Assembly: GCA_000310025.1 (NCBI GenBank)
Contig: FN649731.1
Span: 529,243-583,948 of the forward strand
Origin: Ectocarpus siliculosus
Lineage: Eukaryota > Sar > Phaeophyceae > Ectocarpales > Ectocarpaceae
Length of the DNA: 54,706 bases
Direction of reading: 5' to 3'
Shown here: one piece after another, positions 1 through 9,668 of the stretch
Layout: each line of letters opens with the position of its first letter
How positions within the stretch are numbered: position 1 is the stretch's first letter
The notes under the pieces: model-generated
Told to the model about the DNA's origin: nothing
The model's database searches: none
Seen by the model: only the letters and a program-made list of their open reading frames with translations
Position numbers and translations under genes: made by a program

Positions 1-381
1 CTCCTTCTTTACACTACCAAGCCAAGGTTCGATTTCTGAGCCTGGATTGACACGTAACGTGCCTGAGCGGGCAAAGCCCTGTTGTTGAGCGATGGCCTCA
101 GCTGTCGCCTTGGCCGCTTGCGCCACGATGTGTGCGACGCTGCTGGGGTCGTTGAATGTGGCTGGTGTACCCTGGCTGGAGGGTGATGGTTGGTTGCCAG
201 TAGGTGGGACTGGGTTGCCGGTTGGAGTGGCTGGGTTGCCGGCTGGTGGTTGGGCAATGGTGACTTCACCCTCGTTGATCCTGTTGGCTTCGAGTTCGGC
301 TTGCACTCGTTGCTGGACGATCTCCTCCACTTTTTGTTGTAGCTCTTCCCCGCTGAGGGCGGAGAGGTCGATGTCCTCCAT
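1..381 (-). CDS. Partial acidic/proline-rich open frame, possible retroelement gag start
   Basis: An open frame starts with ATG at 381 and reads leftwards off the window edge (127 codons, no stop seen). The N-terminus (MEDIDLSALSGEELQQK...) is an acidic amphipathic helix. A proline/asparagine-rich stretch follows, with a short internal repeat of the type GNPATPT / GNPVPPT / GNQPSPS, and then an alanine-rich helix (AHIVAQAAKATAEAIAQQQ). An N-terminal coil, a low-complexity linker and a continuing frame would suit the start of a retrotransposon Gag, but no zinc knuckle or protease lies within the window. It could equally be the first exon of an unknown cellular protein. The open frame and ATG are seen; the Gag idea is inference. 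Confidence 0.35.
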   Translation of the reverse strand, partial: MEDIDLSALSGEELQQKVEEIVQQRVQAELEANRINEGEVTIAQPPAGNPATPTGNPVPPTGNQPSPSSQGTPATFNDPSSVAHIVAQAAKATAEAIAQQQGFARSGTLRVNPGSEIEPWLGSVKKE

Positions 382-559
382 GGTGTTTGGTGTTGTGGGA
401 GTCTACCGATTGCGCGTGACTGCACAACCCCCGGATGGCTACGCCCGCGCGCAGATACCGTGATATCGCACTAGTGTGAAAGGTAAACTACGCGGGGTGC
501 AGCAAGCACGTTCTGGACGTTACTTGGGGCACTGGGTAGTCGGCCGTGTTAGGCCGAGA

Positions 560-653
560 GAGAGAGATTGAGAGAGAGTTGGAGAGAGAGTGGGAGAAGG
601 AAACTTGATTGGAGAGAGACGGTGGTGGTGGTGGAGAGAGAGAGGAAGAAGTG
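560..653. repeat. GA-rich microsatellite cluster
   Basis: Imperfect (GA)n runs at about 560-600 and 632-650 separated by a short GGT repeat. The rest of 382-1110 shows nothing I can assign as a gene. Confidence 0.7.
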
Positions 654-920
654 AGCGCAGCACGCACGCAAGCTTCATCGCACCAACCACGCCAAAAGGG
701 TCCCCGTGACCGCACCGATGGTACCCTGCAACACACGAAATTCCCAACACGTATCCCCCTGGGATCCTCACGACCAGATACTGCTGCGAGTATATCTAAC
801 AGCACACCGAGCGAGGGGGGTGGGGCAGGTGTCCATTTTTTCCATGTTGCGGTAGGGTAGTAAAGAAATACTTGCCGGGTCAAGTTTGATCACAGTTGAT
901 GAGTGAAATCATGTCATATA

Positions 921-1060
921 TACATTCACAGGATTGCGGTCGTGTCGTCATACATTTCGAACTAATAGTATGGGAGAAAAAATATACCAGGTATACATAT
1001 GTACTTTATTTTTCTGACACAACGAATCCATCTCTATCATATGTTAGCTCGATTTTCTTT
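921..1060 (+). repeat. Dispersed repeat, short copy (partner 5236-5606)
   Basis: The start (ATTCACAGGATTG) and end (GACACAACGAATCCATCTCT) of this segment match, in the same order and orientation, the two ends of 5236-5606. That copy holds about 220 additional bases in the middle. Either this copy lost the middle or the other gained an insertion. Confidence 0.5.
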
Positions 1061-1110
1061 TGTTCACGTGAAGTACGCTGGGTAAACACCGAAAACTAGC
1101 TAATCTGTTC

Positions 1111-1430
1111 GACTTATGCTGCATGACATACGTGCCTCCTGCGACCGCGCGAAGTGTACTCGAATGCCACACCACCGGGTAAAGTGAAACGCTGCTGCTG
1201 TAGACCAGTCTTAGCGTATGCACCCGCGGTGTCGCACATGTTTTTTTCGTGTTGTTTCATTTCTTTCGGAGAAAAATACTCTGCTCTTCTCAATCTGCCA
1301 TCATCAATCACCGGTGCTCTGCTGTAGACTACATCTACAGAACATTGCTGCAATAGCGTGCAGTGACACGTTCTCCAACAGGACATTCTCCGCGCCCAAC
1401 AATGACATGCAGTCTTACGTCCACCCGTGG
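1111..1430 (+). repeat. Diverged direct duplication, unit 1
   Basis: This segment aligns in order with 1575-1860. Shared blocks include GCTGCATGA, the CACCGGG..AAGTGAAA block, a CTGTAGAC..GTCTTAGCG block followed by GCATGCACCCGC, CTTCTCAATCT, and a final TTCTCCAAC.GGACATTCTCCGCGC block. Divergence is substantial, so the duplication is old. No coding capacity is shared by the units. Confidence 0.6.
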
Positions 1431-1574
1431 CATGCATTCGTTGCTTCTGCCGAAGTACCGAACACCGCATTTGATGTGCTGTGTCTCCTGCTTGGGGGGC
1501 GGTGACATTAATATTGCCTGCTTTGCTACCCACACCGATTGTGGTGTACGTGGGTGAACAAAACTCATATTAGC

Positions 1575-1860
1575 GCATCTTCGCGACATCAGCTGCATGA
1601 GATACGTCCTGCTGCATGCCGAAGGGTACACTCCAATGCGAGGCACCGGGCGAAGTGAAATGCTGCGGCTGTAGACACGTCTTAGCGCATGCACCCGCCG
1701 TGTTGAACGTGTTTTGTTTCGTGTTGATTCGGTTTCAAACTCTCTTCTCAATCTACATCGTCCGGATACTGTTGAAGACTGCTGCTGCTGTACCGTGCAG
1801 TGATTTTCTCCAACCGGACGTTCTCCGCGCTCAACAATAAGCACGCCACCTTGCGTCAAC
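1575..1860 (+). repeat. Diverged direct duplication, unit 2
   Basis: Second unit of the tandem pair described at 1111-1430, about 460 bp downstream and slightly shorter. Confidence 0.6.
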
Positions 1861-2289
1861 CTCTAGCAACAAAGTCTTCGTGCAAGGTGGTAGCCGACAG
1901 TTTGTTGGAGGTAACAAACCTCAATAGGTGCTGTTGTCCACGAGCCTCCGATACGAGGACATAAGTTGTTCGAAAGCGTAGGTGACAAAACCTCAGTCAT
2001 ACACGGAATTGATGCCATGTTCGATCTCATCCATGCACGCATCCCCTCCCCACAATTTTTCCCACACCCGTCTTCCTTCCGCTGTACGTTTGATGGCGAT
2101 CGGGCATGGATCTTTCACACGAAAATTCCCCTCGGTTTCATTCTATTTTTCCCACCGATTATCTACAGTGCGCCACGGACGGACTTGAGGACCTCACATC
2201 GTCTGAGACTTCACCCTTCTTTCGTACCGATGTTACTATCGCCTCTACTTCCTATGCCTATCAAACCGCCGCACCCATCCGACGCATGC

Positions 2290-2325
2290 TGGCCGCCCGC
2301 CCCACTGGGGGGCGGGGGGCCAATC
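2290..2325. repeat. G/C-rich foldback, copy 1 (partner about 10214-10250)
   Basis: TGGCCGCCCGCCCC..GGGGGGCGGGGGGCCA can fold on itself and is followed by CAATCATTCCCCC. A near-identical foldback followed by CAATCCTTCACCC occurs at about 10214-10250. Similarity outside the foldback is weak. About 2350-2510 there is also a degenerate GGTGAGTGNANGTGTAGGA-type repetition. 1861-3190 contains no gene that I can support. Confidence 0.5.
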
Positions 2326-2866
2326 ATTCCCCCTAATTGTTGATATTTTCTAACTTGGGAGAGTGAAATTGAGTGGAACTTCAATCTGAAGGAGTGAACG
2401 TGAAGGACAAAAATGGGTGAGTGGAGTTGTAGGAAAGCTTAAGCTGGTGAGTGAATGTGTGGGACATTTCAAGCCCGGATGAGTGAGTATGTAGGATATT
2501 TGAGGGTGATACTGTAGTAACGTGGAACGACAAGGTTCAACAATAAGCTACGAGGTTTACAGGAGTGAAGGCGGTCGATTGAGAAAAGGAGATTCGAGAA
2601 TTTCACGTTGTCGCAAGGATCTCATGTCCTTCATTCATTCAGATTCACTTTCATGGTGCATTAGGGCCATGAAACCCCCAAATCAACGCAGGTACTCGAT
2701 AAATGAATTTTACGCGCACAGCGCAGTACTGGACAACTGGGCAAGGTGAAGGTGCCGTTCGACCTGATTCATAAACCGCCGCACCCAAGAAAAGGGTATG
2801 GCTCTTGTGCTGAAACAGTTGTTGCAAGTAGCTTTCTACAGTGTATGGACGTGTGTCTACATGTAC

Positions 2867-2908
2867 CTCTCTCTCTCTCTCTCTCTATCTATCTCTCTCT
2901 CCCTCTCT
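2867..2908. repeat. (CT)n microsatellite
   Basis: A CT dinucleotide run with a few ATCT interruptions. Confidence 0.8.
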
Positions 2909-3195
2909 AGTCCTTGTAGATCTGTCGCTGTGCGATCTTGTTCGTCCGTATATGCTTGCTGATCCCTCCTCTCAGTCCCTGTGAGCCTGAAATCTTCGCG
3001 TTCTTCGTGATGCCATATTCGGAGAAGTTGTTAGCGACGATTGCAGCGATAAGTGGGTACACAGAGTAGATATCCGAACGGCGTGGGGAACAACGGGCGG
3101 ACAACAGCGTGTTTTGCACCAAAGTTTTAAGGGTTGCCGCACTGGGAACTGCGTGTCGGGCACGCACCGTGTGTACAGCAACAAGAGCGCAGTTG

Positions 3196-4075
3196 ATGGG
3201 AAGCGATCAGCGTGGTATCCCCGCGTGAGCAGCTATTTTGTCGAAGTGAGTCGGACATGCGTGAACTGATTCGAATCCATTATGGATCCACGTCTGACAC
3301 ATACGGGAGAGCGAGAATAGCCCGAGCTTGGATAGCCTGAGCTTGGTGTAGCCCGAGCTTGTCGACCTGCTACAAGAGAAAAAGGACGGATTGACTTCAT
3401 GGTGCCAGCCTAAAACCTCAGGAACACCGCTTTACAGAGCCGGGCAAAATTGGGGGACCGACCGGCGCGGTATCCTCACCGCAGCCGCGATTTTTTTTTT
3501 GTTGTTCTTCACATCAAATCGGCGCTCACAGCACTAGTGCCGTTTATTCCAACCCGTGGTCACACAGAAGAGCCTCTCTCTACCCTCCCCTCCTGCGGTA
3601 CTTCGCCTTCAATTTTTAATGCGAAAAGAGTTCAGCACTCTCTTCCCTCTGTGTACACACGAACTAGCGCTATCCACTTGGCCAGGAGCGGAAGCGAGAG
3701 AAAAACTCACTTTGCAAGAAAAGCTCGCCTACGCCGGGATTACCTCGATATGATTCGGAGATTCGGAGGGATCATGGGCTGCGGTTCTCGAAATGATTCA
3801 GATCGATGGGTGCGGCAACGACCCTGTTCAGTAGTGGGGGCGCACATCCGACGAGCCCGGTATGAAAACGGACAACAATCAATCACCCGAACTCTCGAGC
3901 TGCCACACAATCAAACAACGGTGGAACATTGTGGTACCAGCTCGAAACCTGGGATACCTGCGACGGTAAACGATCAGGCGGAATGGCGCGAGGTATGGGG
4001 GCGGAAGATATGGGAACCGACTGGCGGAGAATCCCTGCGTGAGTCGCAATACACTCGAAGTGATGCGAGGCGCCT
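3196..4075 (+). repeat. Three degenerate related blocks
   Basis: Blocks at about 3205-3255, 3455-3490 and 4018-4072 share a pattern of the form GACC-G--GCG-TATCC-C-CCGNGAG. The first and last also share GTGAGTCG and GTCGAAGTGAG / CTCGAAGTGATG. A short 16-17-bp repeat (TAGCCCGAGCTTG, three copies) lies at about 3313-3361. A long plus-strand open frame crosses this region, but it has no ATG near its start and no recognisable domain, so I do not call a gene. Confidence 0.35.
3490..3604 (+). repeat. Dispersed repeat, inverted partner at 18765-18870
   Basis: About 110 bp here match the reverse complement of 18765-18870 at high identity, starting at a T-run and running through CGGCGCTCACAGCACT, CCAACCCGTGGTCACACAG and CTACCCTCCCCTCCTGCGGT. 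The T/A run at one end of both copies looks like the poly-A tail of a retroposed sequence. The neighbouring 3605-4491 contains no recognisable gene. Confidence 0.6.
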
Positions 4076-4491
4076 GACTGAGTAGTCTAATGGGTAAGCC
4101 TTTCTAACAGCAGTATTATCCCACTGCCAGGCGAAGGCTATTTCCTCTCGTCATGTGTAAACGAGGAGAAGAAGAAGAGGGTAGAAAGAGAGAGTGGCCA
4201 TAGCGGGCAGAGGGAGAGGAGAGTCGAAGGCTTCCACTTTCGGCAAGTGGCCTTCGACTTCGGAAGATATCCATCTCCGACGGTGCATTTCCTGTCACTC
4301 TCCTTGTGACAAGATACCCCGTGGGAGCCATATCTTCCTACACTTTGTACGTGGTGCACACATGGTTGGTTATACTCCCGACAGGTGTCCTCCACATAAT
4401 AAGAGAAAAAAAATGTAAAAACCTGATGTCGAGCGGGTGTACCGAACCACTGTAAAAGTCCGTCGTTCCGATCGAACAGATCCAGGTCATC

Positions 4492-4821
4492 ATGGAACCG
4501 CAGCTTGTATCGAATGGAAACCGCAACTACAGCCACTACAACAAACTTCCTTTCGCTCCCGAGACCTCTCGTGCAGATTTGGGTGGAGAATTCTTGGAGT
4601 GCTCCCGATTTTACTCGAAGGACAAAGGGTTGCAAAAGACTTGTCTATCTACACATCTCTGGAACCATAACCAACCGCGGTCGCTTGCGTATCAGAGGAA
4701 AAAGAAAGGCGGAAGGAAGTGGAATCGGCAGGGCAGAGGGGCGGCGAAAGCGGCGGAAGCGGCAGCCTTGAAATCAGAGAACATCCCATCGGTCGTGAGG
4801 TTCAGGTATGTGTGCCTTTGA
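4492..4821 (+). CDS. Unrecognised open frame, possible first exon
   Basis: An open frame starts at ATG 4492 (MEPQLVSNGNRNYSHYNK...). It becomes lysine/arginine-rich and then alanine-rich (KAAEAAALK) towards the end. A good donor, CAG|GTATGT, occurs at about 4809, before the stop. A second frame through the same 3' part is also open (...SLEIREHPIGREVQ), so the coding frame is uncertain. No domain is recognised. It may be a first exon, but no following exon with a matching phase was found. 4822-6273 contains otherwise only repeats. Confidence 0.2.
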   Translation: MEPQLVSNGNRNYSHYNKLPFAPETSRADLGGEFLECSRFYSKDKGLQKTCLSTHLWNHNQPRSLAYQRKKKGGRKWNRQGRGAAKAAEAAALKSENIPSVVRFRYVCL

Positions 4822-5235
4822 CTCACTCGTTTGCGGTCCTGCACGCTTGGTGTACTTTGCGTGCTGTCCACCTTACCCAGGTTTCTGCATTACGCCTTTT
4901 GTCGTGTGATGGCTACGGGCTGCATGGTGATTATCGCATATTCTACTGTAGATGTAGTAGTATATTGTTGTATGTGTTGCTTTGAAAAAGAGTGTTTATC
5001 ATACCTGCCGTACCCTCTGGTGCATTCGCGCGGACCCGGTTCTGGGTAGAACAAGTAGAAGAGAAAAAAGCGCGTGCTTGCTCAAAACACGAGCTCGTGG
5101 TGTAGAGAGAGGTGCTAGGGAAGGAACAGGTCACACACTGGACATCACGCAGAAGCAGCATCATGGAAACAAACGTGTGTAGATGCGATACGGCGACGCG
5201 ATTCTGTGATATATTTTTTTAGCATACAGTAAATA

Positions 5236-5606
5236 AATATCATGTTATCTCTATATACTCACAGGATGGTCGTCGTGACGTAAACATTTCTTGTTATTAT
5301 TAGTATGGAAAAAAAAAAAAGATGGCTCGATTTTTGTATTTCTACAGCAGTATGGACCAGACGCCGACTGTACATAGAAGTCGTACGAGTGTCGACTTAG
5401 TTTTGCTGTCACAGATTCTTCCACGCACTTCTGCCAGTGCTTGTTTGTTGATTGGAGTCTTGTAGGTTGAGATACAGCAGTGGGATTCTCGAGTTGTGGA
5501 GGCAAAAGTGAACCAGGGCAAAAACTTGCACGCATTGATTGCCCGATTTCTTCTTTTTTTTTTTTATGACACAACGAAACCATCTTTATCATAGAAAAGA
5601 GTCTGA
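5236..5606 (+). repeat. Dispersed repeat, long copy
   Basis: The ends match 921-1060; the middle (about 5335-5555) is unique to this copy. A sub-block at about 5448-5512 (GATTGGAGTCTTGTAGG..) recurs at about 8191-8255, directly after the right repeat of the reverse-transcriptase element. The middle may therefore be a fragment of that element's flank or a separate short mobile sequence. Confidence 0.45.
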
Positions 5607-6080
5607 GACAGATTAGCAATGGGTTCATATCGTCAGAAAGTACCTGTATGTCTACGATTTCCCAGACAGCATATAGGGACATCTCCCCTGCGGGTAACAG
5701 GCTCAACAAGACAGTTTGGTAGCTGTCTTGTGTGTCTCATATATGTTATGTTGGGAAGGTGCAGATGATATGTGTTAGGTACTGGTCGGGCGTTTTGTGT
5801 GTGACACCCTTTTACTTGTAGGGCATGCAATCTCCCTCAGTTTACAAACGTATTTTCAATGTGGTACGCGTATGTACCGGGTATTTGGGTGATATATTGT
5901 TCTAGTTTGTTTGTAAGCAATTTTGACGGTGTATGGGCAGGGGGAGTACTCCCTGTGTCCATGTTGTACCCTGGTGTCGTCGCATCAGTTGTCTCACCAG
6001 TTGGCAGCACGTGTCATGGACAGGTAGACGTGGAATGGCGGCGACAGGTGAAGGCAGCTGCAGTATGTGATGTATGGTGT

Positions 6081-6158
6081 AGTCCATCCTTCGACCACAC
6101 ACACACAAAGAAAGGAGCGCAGTCCATCCTTCGACCACACACCACACAAAAAGGAGTT
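6081..6158 (+). repeat. Two-copy 40-bp tandem repeat
   Basis: AGTCCATCCTTCGACCACAC plus about 20 further bases is repeated twice head-to-tail (6081-6120 and 6121-6158). The second unit is two bases shorter. Confidence 0.75.
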
Positions 6159-6273
6159 TGTTCGTACCATTGGGGATTTTCGAAGTCCTGGGTCAGCCAA
6201 GAGCAGCAGCAAGGAGCAGACGCAGTGCAGTATGCTACTACAGCTTTATTACAGTCCGTCCTCCTCAAGTCCT

Positions 6274-6547
6274 ATCGGAGATGATTAGTATCGCACAACG
6301 GCTGGATCCGAAATGCCGGCTTGCTCCGCAATCCAAGAGAGAGAGGTAGGTAGCTGAGCTAAAAACGGAATGACTGCATGCATGCGTGCTCCTCTCAGCA
6401 CTAGATGTGGCTGGCTGGCTCTTTGAAGTGCAGATTACTGGTTCCGCGGAATTTGTCGGAATTCCCAATTTTTTCCGTTGTCACCTGGGTGTATGGGAGT
6501 TTTACATGAAAGGTGCACAGAAATCGATGATCTTAATTGCAAGGGAC
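6274..6547 (-). repeat. Left direct repeat of reverse-transcriptase element
   Basis: This 274-bp segment is a direct repeat of 7915-8181, from ATCGGAGATGATTAGTATCG to ATTGCAAGGGAC. The copies differ by scattered substitutions and a few small indels (for example GAGAGAGAGG versus GAGAGG). They flank a reverse-transcriptase fragment. Penelope-like elements commonly carry long direct repeats called pseudo-LTRs, which this resembles. It does not begin with TG and end with CA like a classical LTR. Confidence 0.7.
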
Positions 6548-6750
6548 TCGTTTCATTTTCAGTGTTCGTTCCCCCTTGCGGTTTCGACGGTCAAATATAT
6601 ATGCGGTTGCCCACAGATTTTCGCATCGCTATAAGCTATAAAGCTCCTAATAAAGTAGTGTGTGCAGGTTTGTTAGCACAAAAAGCGAATTAAACGGGAA
6701 TTTTACGTCATTAATTTCATATCATCAGCGTCTTTCGTGATCATATAGAC

Positions 6751-7062
6751 ATGACGGTGTACGAACACAACATAACAACATTTCAGGAATTGTTGAACAA
6801 CAGAATGAAACACTTTCTAATACAGCGAAACGTAATCAAAACAAACACAGTACAAGATAACACGCAAGCTAATCTAACAAGAAAAAAAGTCCTTCGTATC
6901 TATTCGCTTCCAAATAAATACCCAGTTCCACTTTCTTCCAGTCAGTATGAATTCCGCACCGTAGGTACATTGATACCCACAATGTGTGCGGTCACTGGCG
7001 AGGTACGAAAAAATGTGTACATGAAATTTTGTAAAGTATTACGTACAAGTCGACTAGAATAG
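6751..7062 (+). CDS. Unrecognised AT-rich open frame inside the RT element
   Basis: An ATG-initiated frame of 103 codons (MTVYEHNITTFQELLNN... ending ..VLRTSRLE) lies between the left repeat and the RT remnant, on the opposite strand to the RT. The segment 6590-7900 is clearly more AT-rich than its surroundings, which suits an inserted element. No domain is recognised, and it could be a chance frame in AT-rich DNA. I looked on the RT strand for a GIY-YIG endonuclease and could not see one. Confidence 0.2.
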   Translation: MTVYEHNITTFQELLNNRMKHFLIQRNVIKTNTVQDNTQANLTRKKVLRIYSLPNKYPVPLSSSQYEFRTVGTLIPTMCAVTGEVRKNVYMKFCKVLRTSRLE

Positions 7063-7128
7063 TAACGTGCAAGCATATTAGCCATCAGTCTGGCTGTGGC
7101 TGCTTGAAAAAATCGAATATCAGTAGAT

Positions 7129-7939
7129 CTAGTCGCAAATCGGCATATATATTTGACAGTGTAACGTCGACATTTTACACCTAGTAGATAACACTGTTTC
7201 CCAATGCGGAAATGCCCGATATTGCTTCAGCGTAGCCATATGTTGGCGCTTATTATACATACCAATACAAGTCTTACCAGGAATGTCTTGCCCTATTTGC
7301 ATATTATCCAGAAAGTGTGCTGATTCCCCACACTGTTCTAGTGTAATGCGAACAGGATTTTCTATCTCATCACCATCCATATCTAGCACCATCGTAGGGT
7401 ACATACCACCATACATACTGATTACCCTCCTTATATATAATATCTTCAAATGTTGGTCCAGTCTGGTTACCATATCTCACTGTAAAAATGTCATCTATAT
7501 ACCGTTTTGTACCAATGCTATACTGCTCAATAAATTCAAATGGATACAACGGTGTAGTCCCAGCTTGTTTAGCAATTAAATACTCCTCCACCATTTCCTT
7601 CAAAAAATCAAATTCATGTATAAACGAAAAAATATTCGCTAGTTCGGGGGCTGGTGCCGTTCCCATAAAGATACCAGAGGCTTGTTGGTACATGCCATTC
7701 CCAAATTGTACAAATCCTTCATCCAAAATAAAATCTATCCATTTACAGACCCGTTCCCATCCAATGTGATTCGGTCGACCTCTACTAGACGTTACTTTGC
7801 TTGGGTTTTCCTTAGACCAACCGATGTCCCTAACAAATGGGGTCTTATTATCAGGCCCAATGCCCCATCTCAACTGCATAGATTTGAACCCATGTCTCTC
7901 AGTTTGGTGTTCAAATCGGAGATGATTAGTATCGCACAA
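7129..7939 (-). pseudogene. Reverse transcriptase remnant, Penelope-like, frameshifted
   Basis: Reading leftwards from the right direct repeat, the frame contains the RT finger/palm motif GMYQQASGIFMGTAPAPELA, then the catalytic box RYIDDIFTV (aspartates present). After a frameshift near 7415-7435 come the continuing palm/thumb motifs ESAHFLDNMQI, GMYNKRQHM and YRAFPHWETVLS. The RYIDDIF box and the later KRxHM..YRxFPHxET pattern are typical of Penelope-like RTs, not LTR or LINE RTs. The N-terminal fingers are missing because the frame enters directly from the repeat at 7915. The product is therefore a truncated, frameshifted remnant. The RT call is firm; the Penelope assignment rests on motif style and the flanking direct repeats. 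Confidence 0.7.
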
Positions 7940-8181
7940 CGGCTGGATCCGAAATGCCGGCTAGCTCCGCAATCCAAGAGAGGTAGGTAGCTGAGCTAAA
8001 AACGGAATGACTGCATGCGTGCTCCTCTCAGCAGATAGATGTGGCTGGCTGGCTCTTGAAGTACAGATTTCTGGTTCAGCGGATTTTGTCGGCGTTCCCA
8101 ATTTTCCCGTTGTCACCTGGGTGTATGGGAATTTATATGAAAGGTGCACAGAAATCGATTATTATCCTAATTGCAAGGGAC
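7915..8181 (-). repeat. Right direct repeat of reverse-transcriptase element
   Basis: Partner of 6274-6547, 267 bp, same orientation. On the coding (minus) strand this is the upstream repeat. Its inner edge cuts straight into the RT frame, so the 5' part of the element has been lost. Confidence 0.7.
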
Positions 8182-9517
8182 ACACACGTCGATTGGAGTC
8201 TTGTAGGCCGAAATACAAGAAGAGTGGGTTGGGTTCCCGGGTTGTGGAAGCAAACCTGCCTGCAACAACAGAGAAGGCTTGGAGAAGGCGGTGTTCTAAT
8301 TACTACAGTATATCCTTGCCTCAACGTTTTTTTCGACATGTGGTTGCATATTTCTTTGCCACTGCAGAAAAAGACCGCTGGATCATTACGCCGAACGACG
8401 CAGGACGGGTCGACCTTCATCATTGTTGTTGTTGTTGCTGTCTTCACATTAAAAACCGTTCCGATCTCTCTCTACCCAGTACCTTCATAATATGTCCGTA
8501 CTGATCCAACACTTGACGCGGTCGATCACAGGCGATCCTACCCTAAAACGGTACGCTCAAACAAACTGGCCCCGAGGGGTCCGCAAGTCAATAGAAATCA
8601 ATGACAGATATTGTAGGGTTTCCCCCCGGGATTTCCTGTAAGGCCGTTGTGTATCCGGTCCAGTTTACTCAGCAGCGAATTCCCTGGAGGCTAAGTTGCT
8701 GTAGAAAAGATCCTGTCCAGAATTGGGCCGCATCGTGTCGGTTCGACCCGGGTTGAACCCCATTATCGTAGGAAAATAAAAAACACGGGAAAAATTGCTG
8801 CAAACCCTATTTCCAGCGCGCGTGGCGCTAACGGCGGTGTCTGCGTGTGAGCGCCGTGGTTGTGTTATAGTTGGACAGCAGCTCGCTGTAGCAGGGCGCT
8901 TACAGCCATGGCGCGACTAGCGCAAGGGAGGCTGGCAGCCGAGCGGTACGCCGAGTGTATACAACTCACCACGATCGCAGCTCTGTGTGCGCTTGTGGGA
9001 GAGGAAGACCTATTAGGCGCGGCGCGGGAAAAAAGCCTTATTAGCGTGCCACGTTCCACCACCCTCCCAACAAACCTCCTCCGATACTCTCAGCTGCGAA
9101 CTCAGACGTATTCGGCCTTCGCCGCGTACAGATTCGAAGTCAGTATGGTGTGCTGTTGCAACTGGTGGTGTCGTTTCGCCACCATGCTCTCATCTCCAGC
9201 TGGAAAAATCTCCTCGTTCAAAAAACTATCCGGTCTTCACCGAAAAAGTTCGGGTGCGATTTTTCGGGTGCTAGTGGCAAGTGCGGCGTAATCGCCTCCA
9301 CCGGAAAAACACACCGCCACCGGACAAACGGACGCCCACCGGAAGTTCCTACCCTAGAAGGGAACCCCTCTATTCTGGAGTCCTCCGATCCCTCTGCGCG
9401 CTATGCGAGGTAACAACTGAGACTAGGAGTCAGCATCACGGGCCAGAGAGAAAGAGGTACACCCCCTTGGTTCAATCTTGGTGCTTCACACGCAAGCAGA
9501 GACAAGGCCATCTGGTG
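8182..9517. other. No recognised gene
   Basis: The region contains the short dispersed block at 8191-8255 (also at 5448-5512) and one ATG-initiated plus frame at 8908-9291 (MARLAQGRLAAERYAEC...) with no recognised domain. I do not call it a gene. Confidence 0.4.
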
Positions 9518-9668
9518 AGAAAAAGAGAGAAAAAAGAGCGACAAAGAGAAGAAAGAGAAAAAGAGACACATAAAAGGAAACAGGAAGAAAAGAGAAAATA
9601 TGTTACGAGGCTATGACTTTTTTTTTTTGTATACACTTTTCTTTTTTGTATGCACTTTTCTTCTTTTT
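9518..9668. repeat. Polypurine tract followed by polypyrimidine tract
   Basis: About 85 nearly pure A/G bases on the plus strand (9518-9602) are followed, after 14 bases, by about 50 bases rich in T with some C (9617-9668). The latter is two near-copies of TTTTTGTATRCACTTTTCTT. The tracts are mirror-like enough to pair partly. Such tracts can form triplex or hairpin DNA; there is no coding signal. Confidence 0.7.

Noticed and set aside
3450-4085. 211-codon plus-strand frame
   Set aside because: It begins at a TTG, crosses a T-run and a dispersed repeat, and has no recognisable domain.
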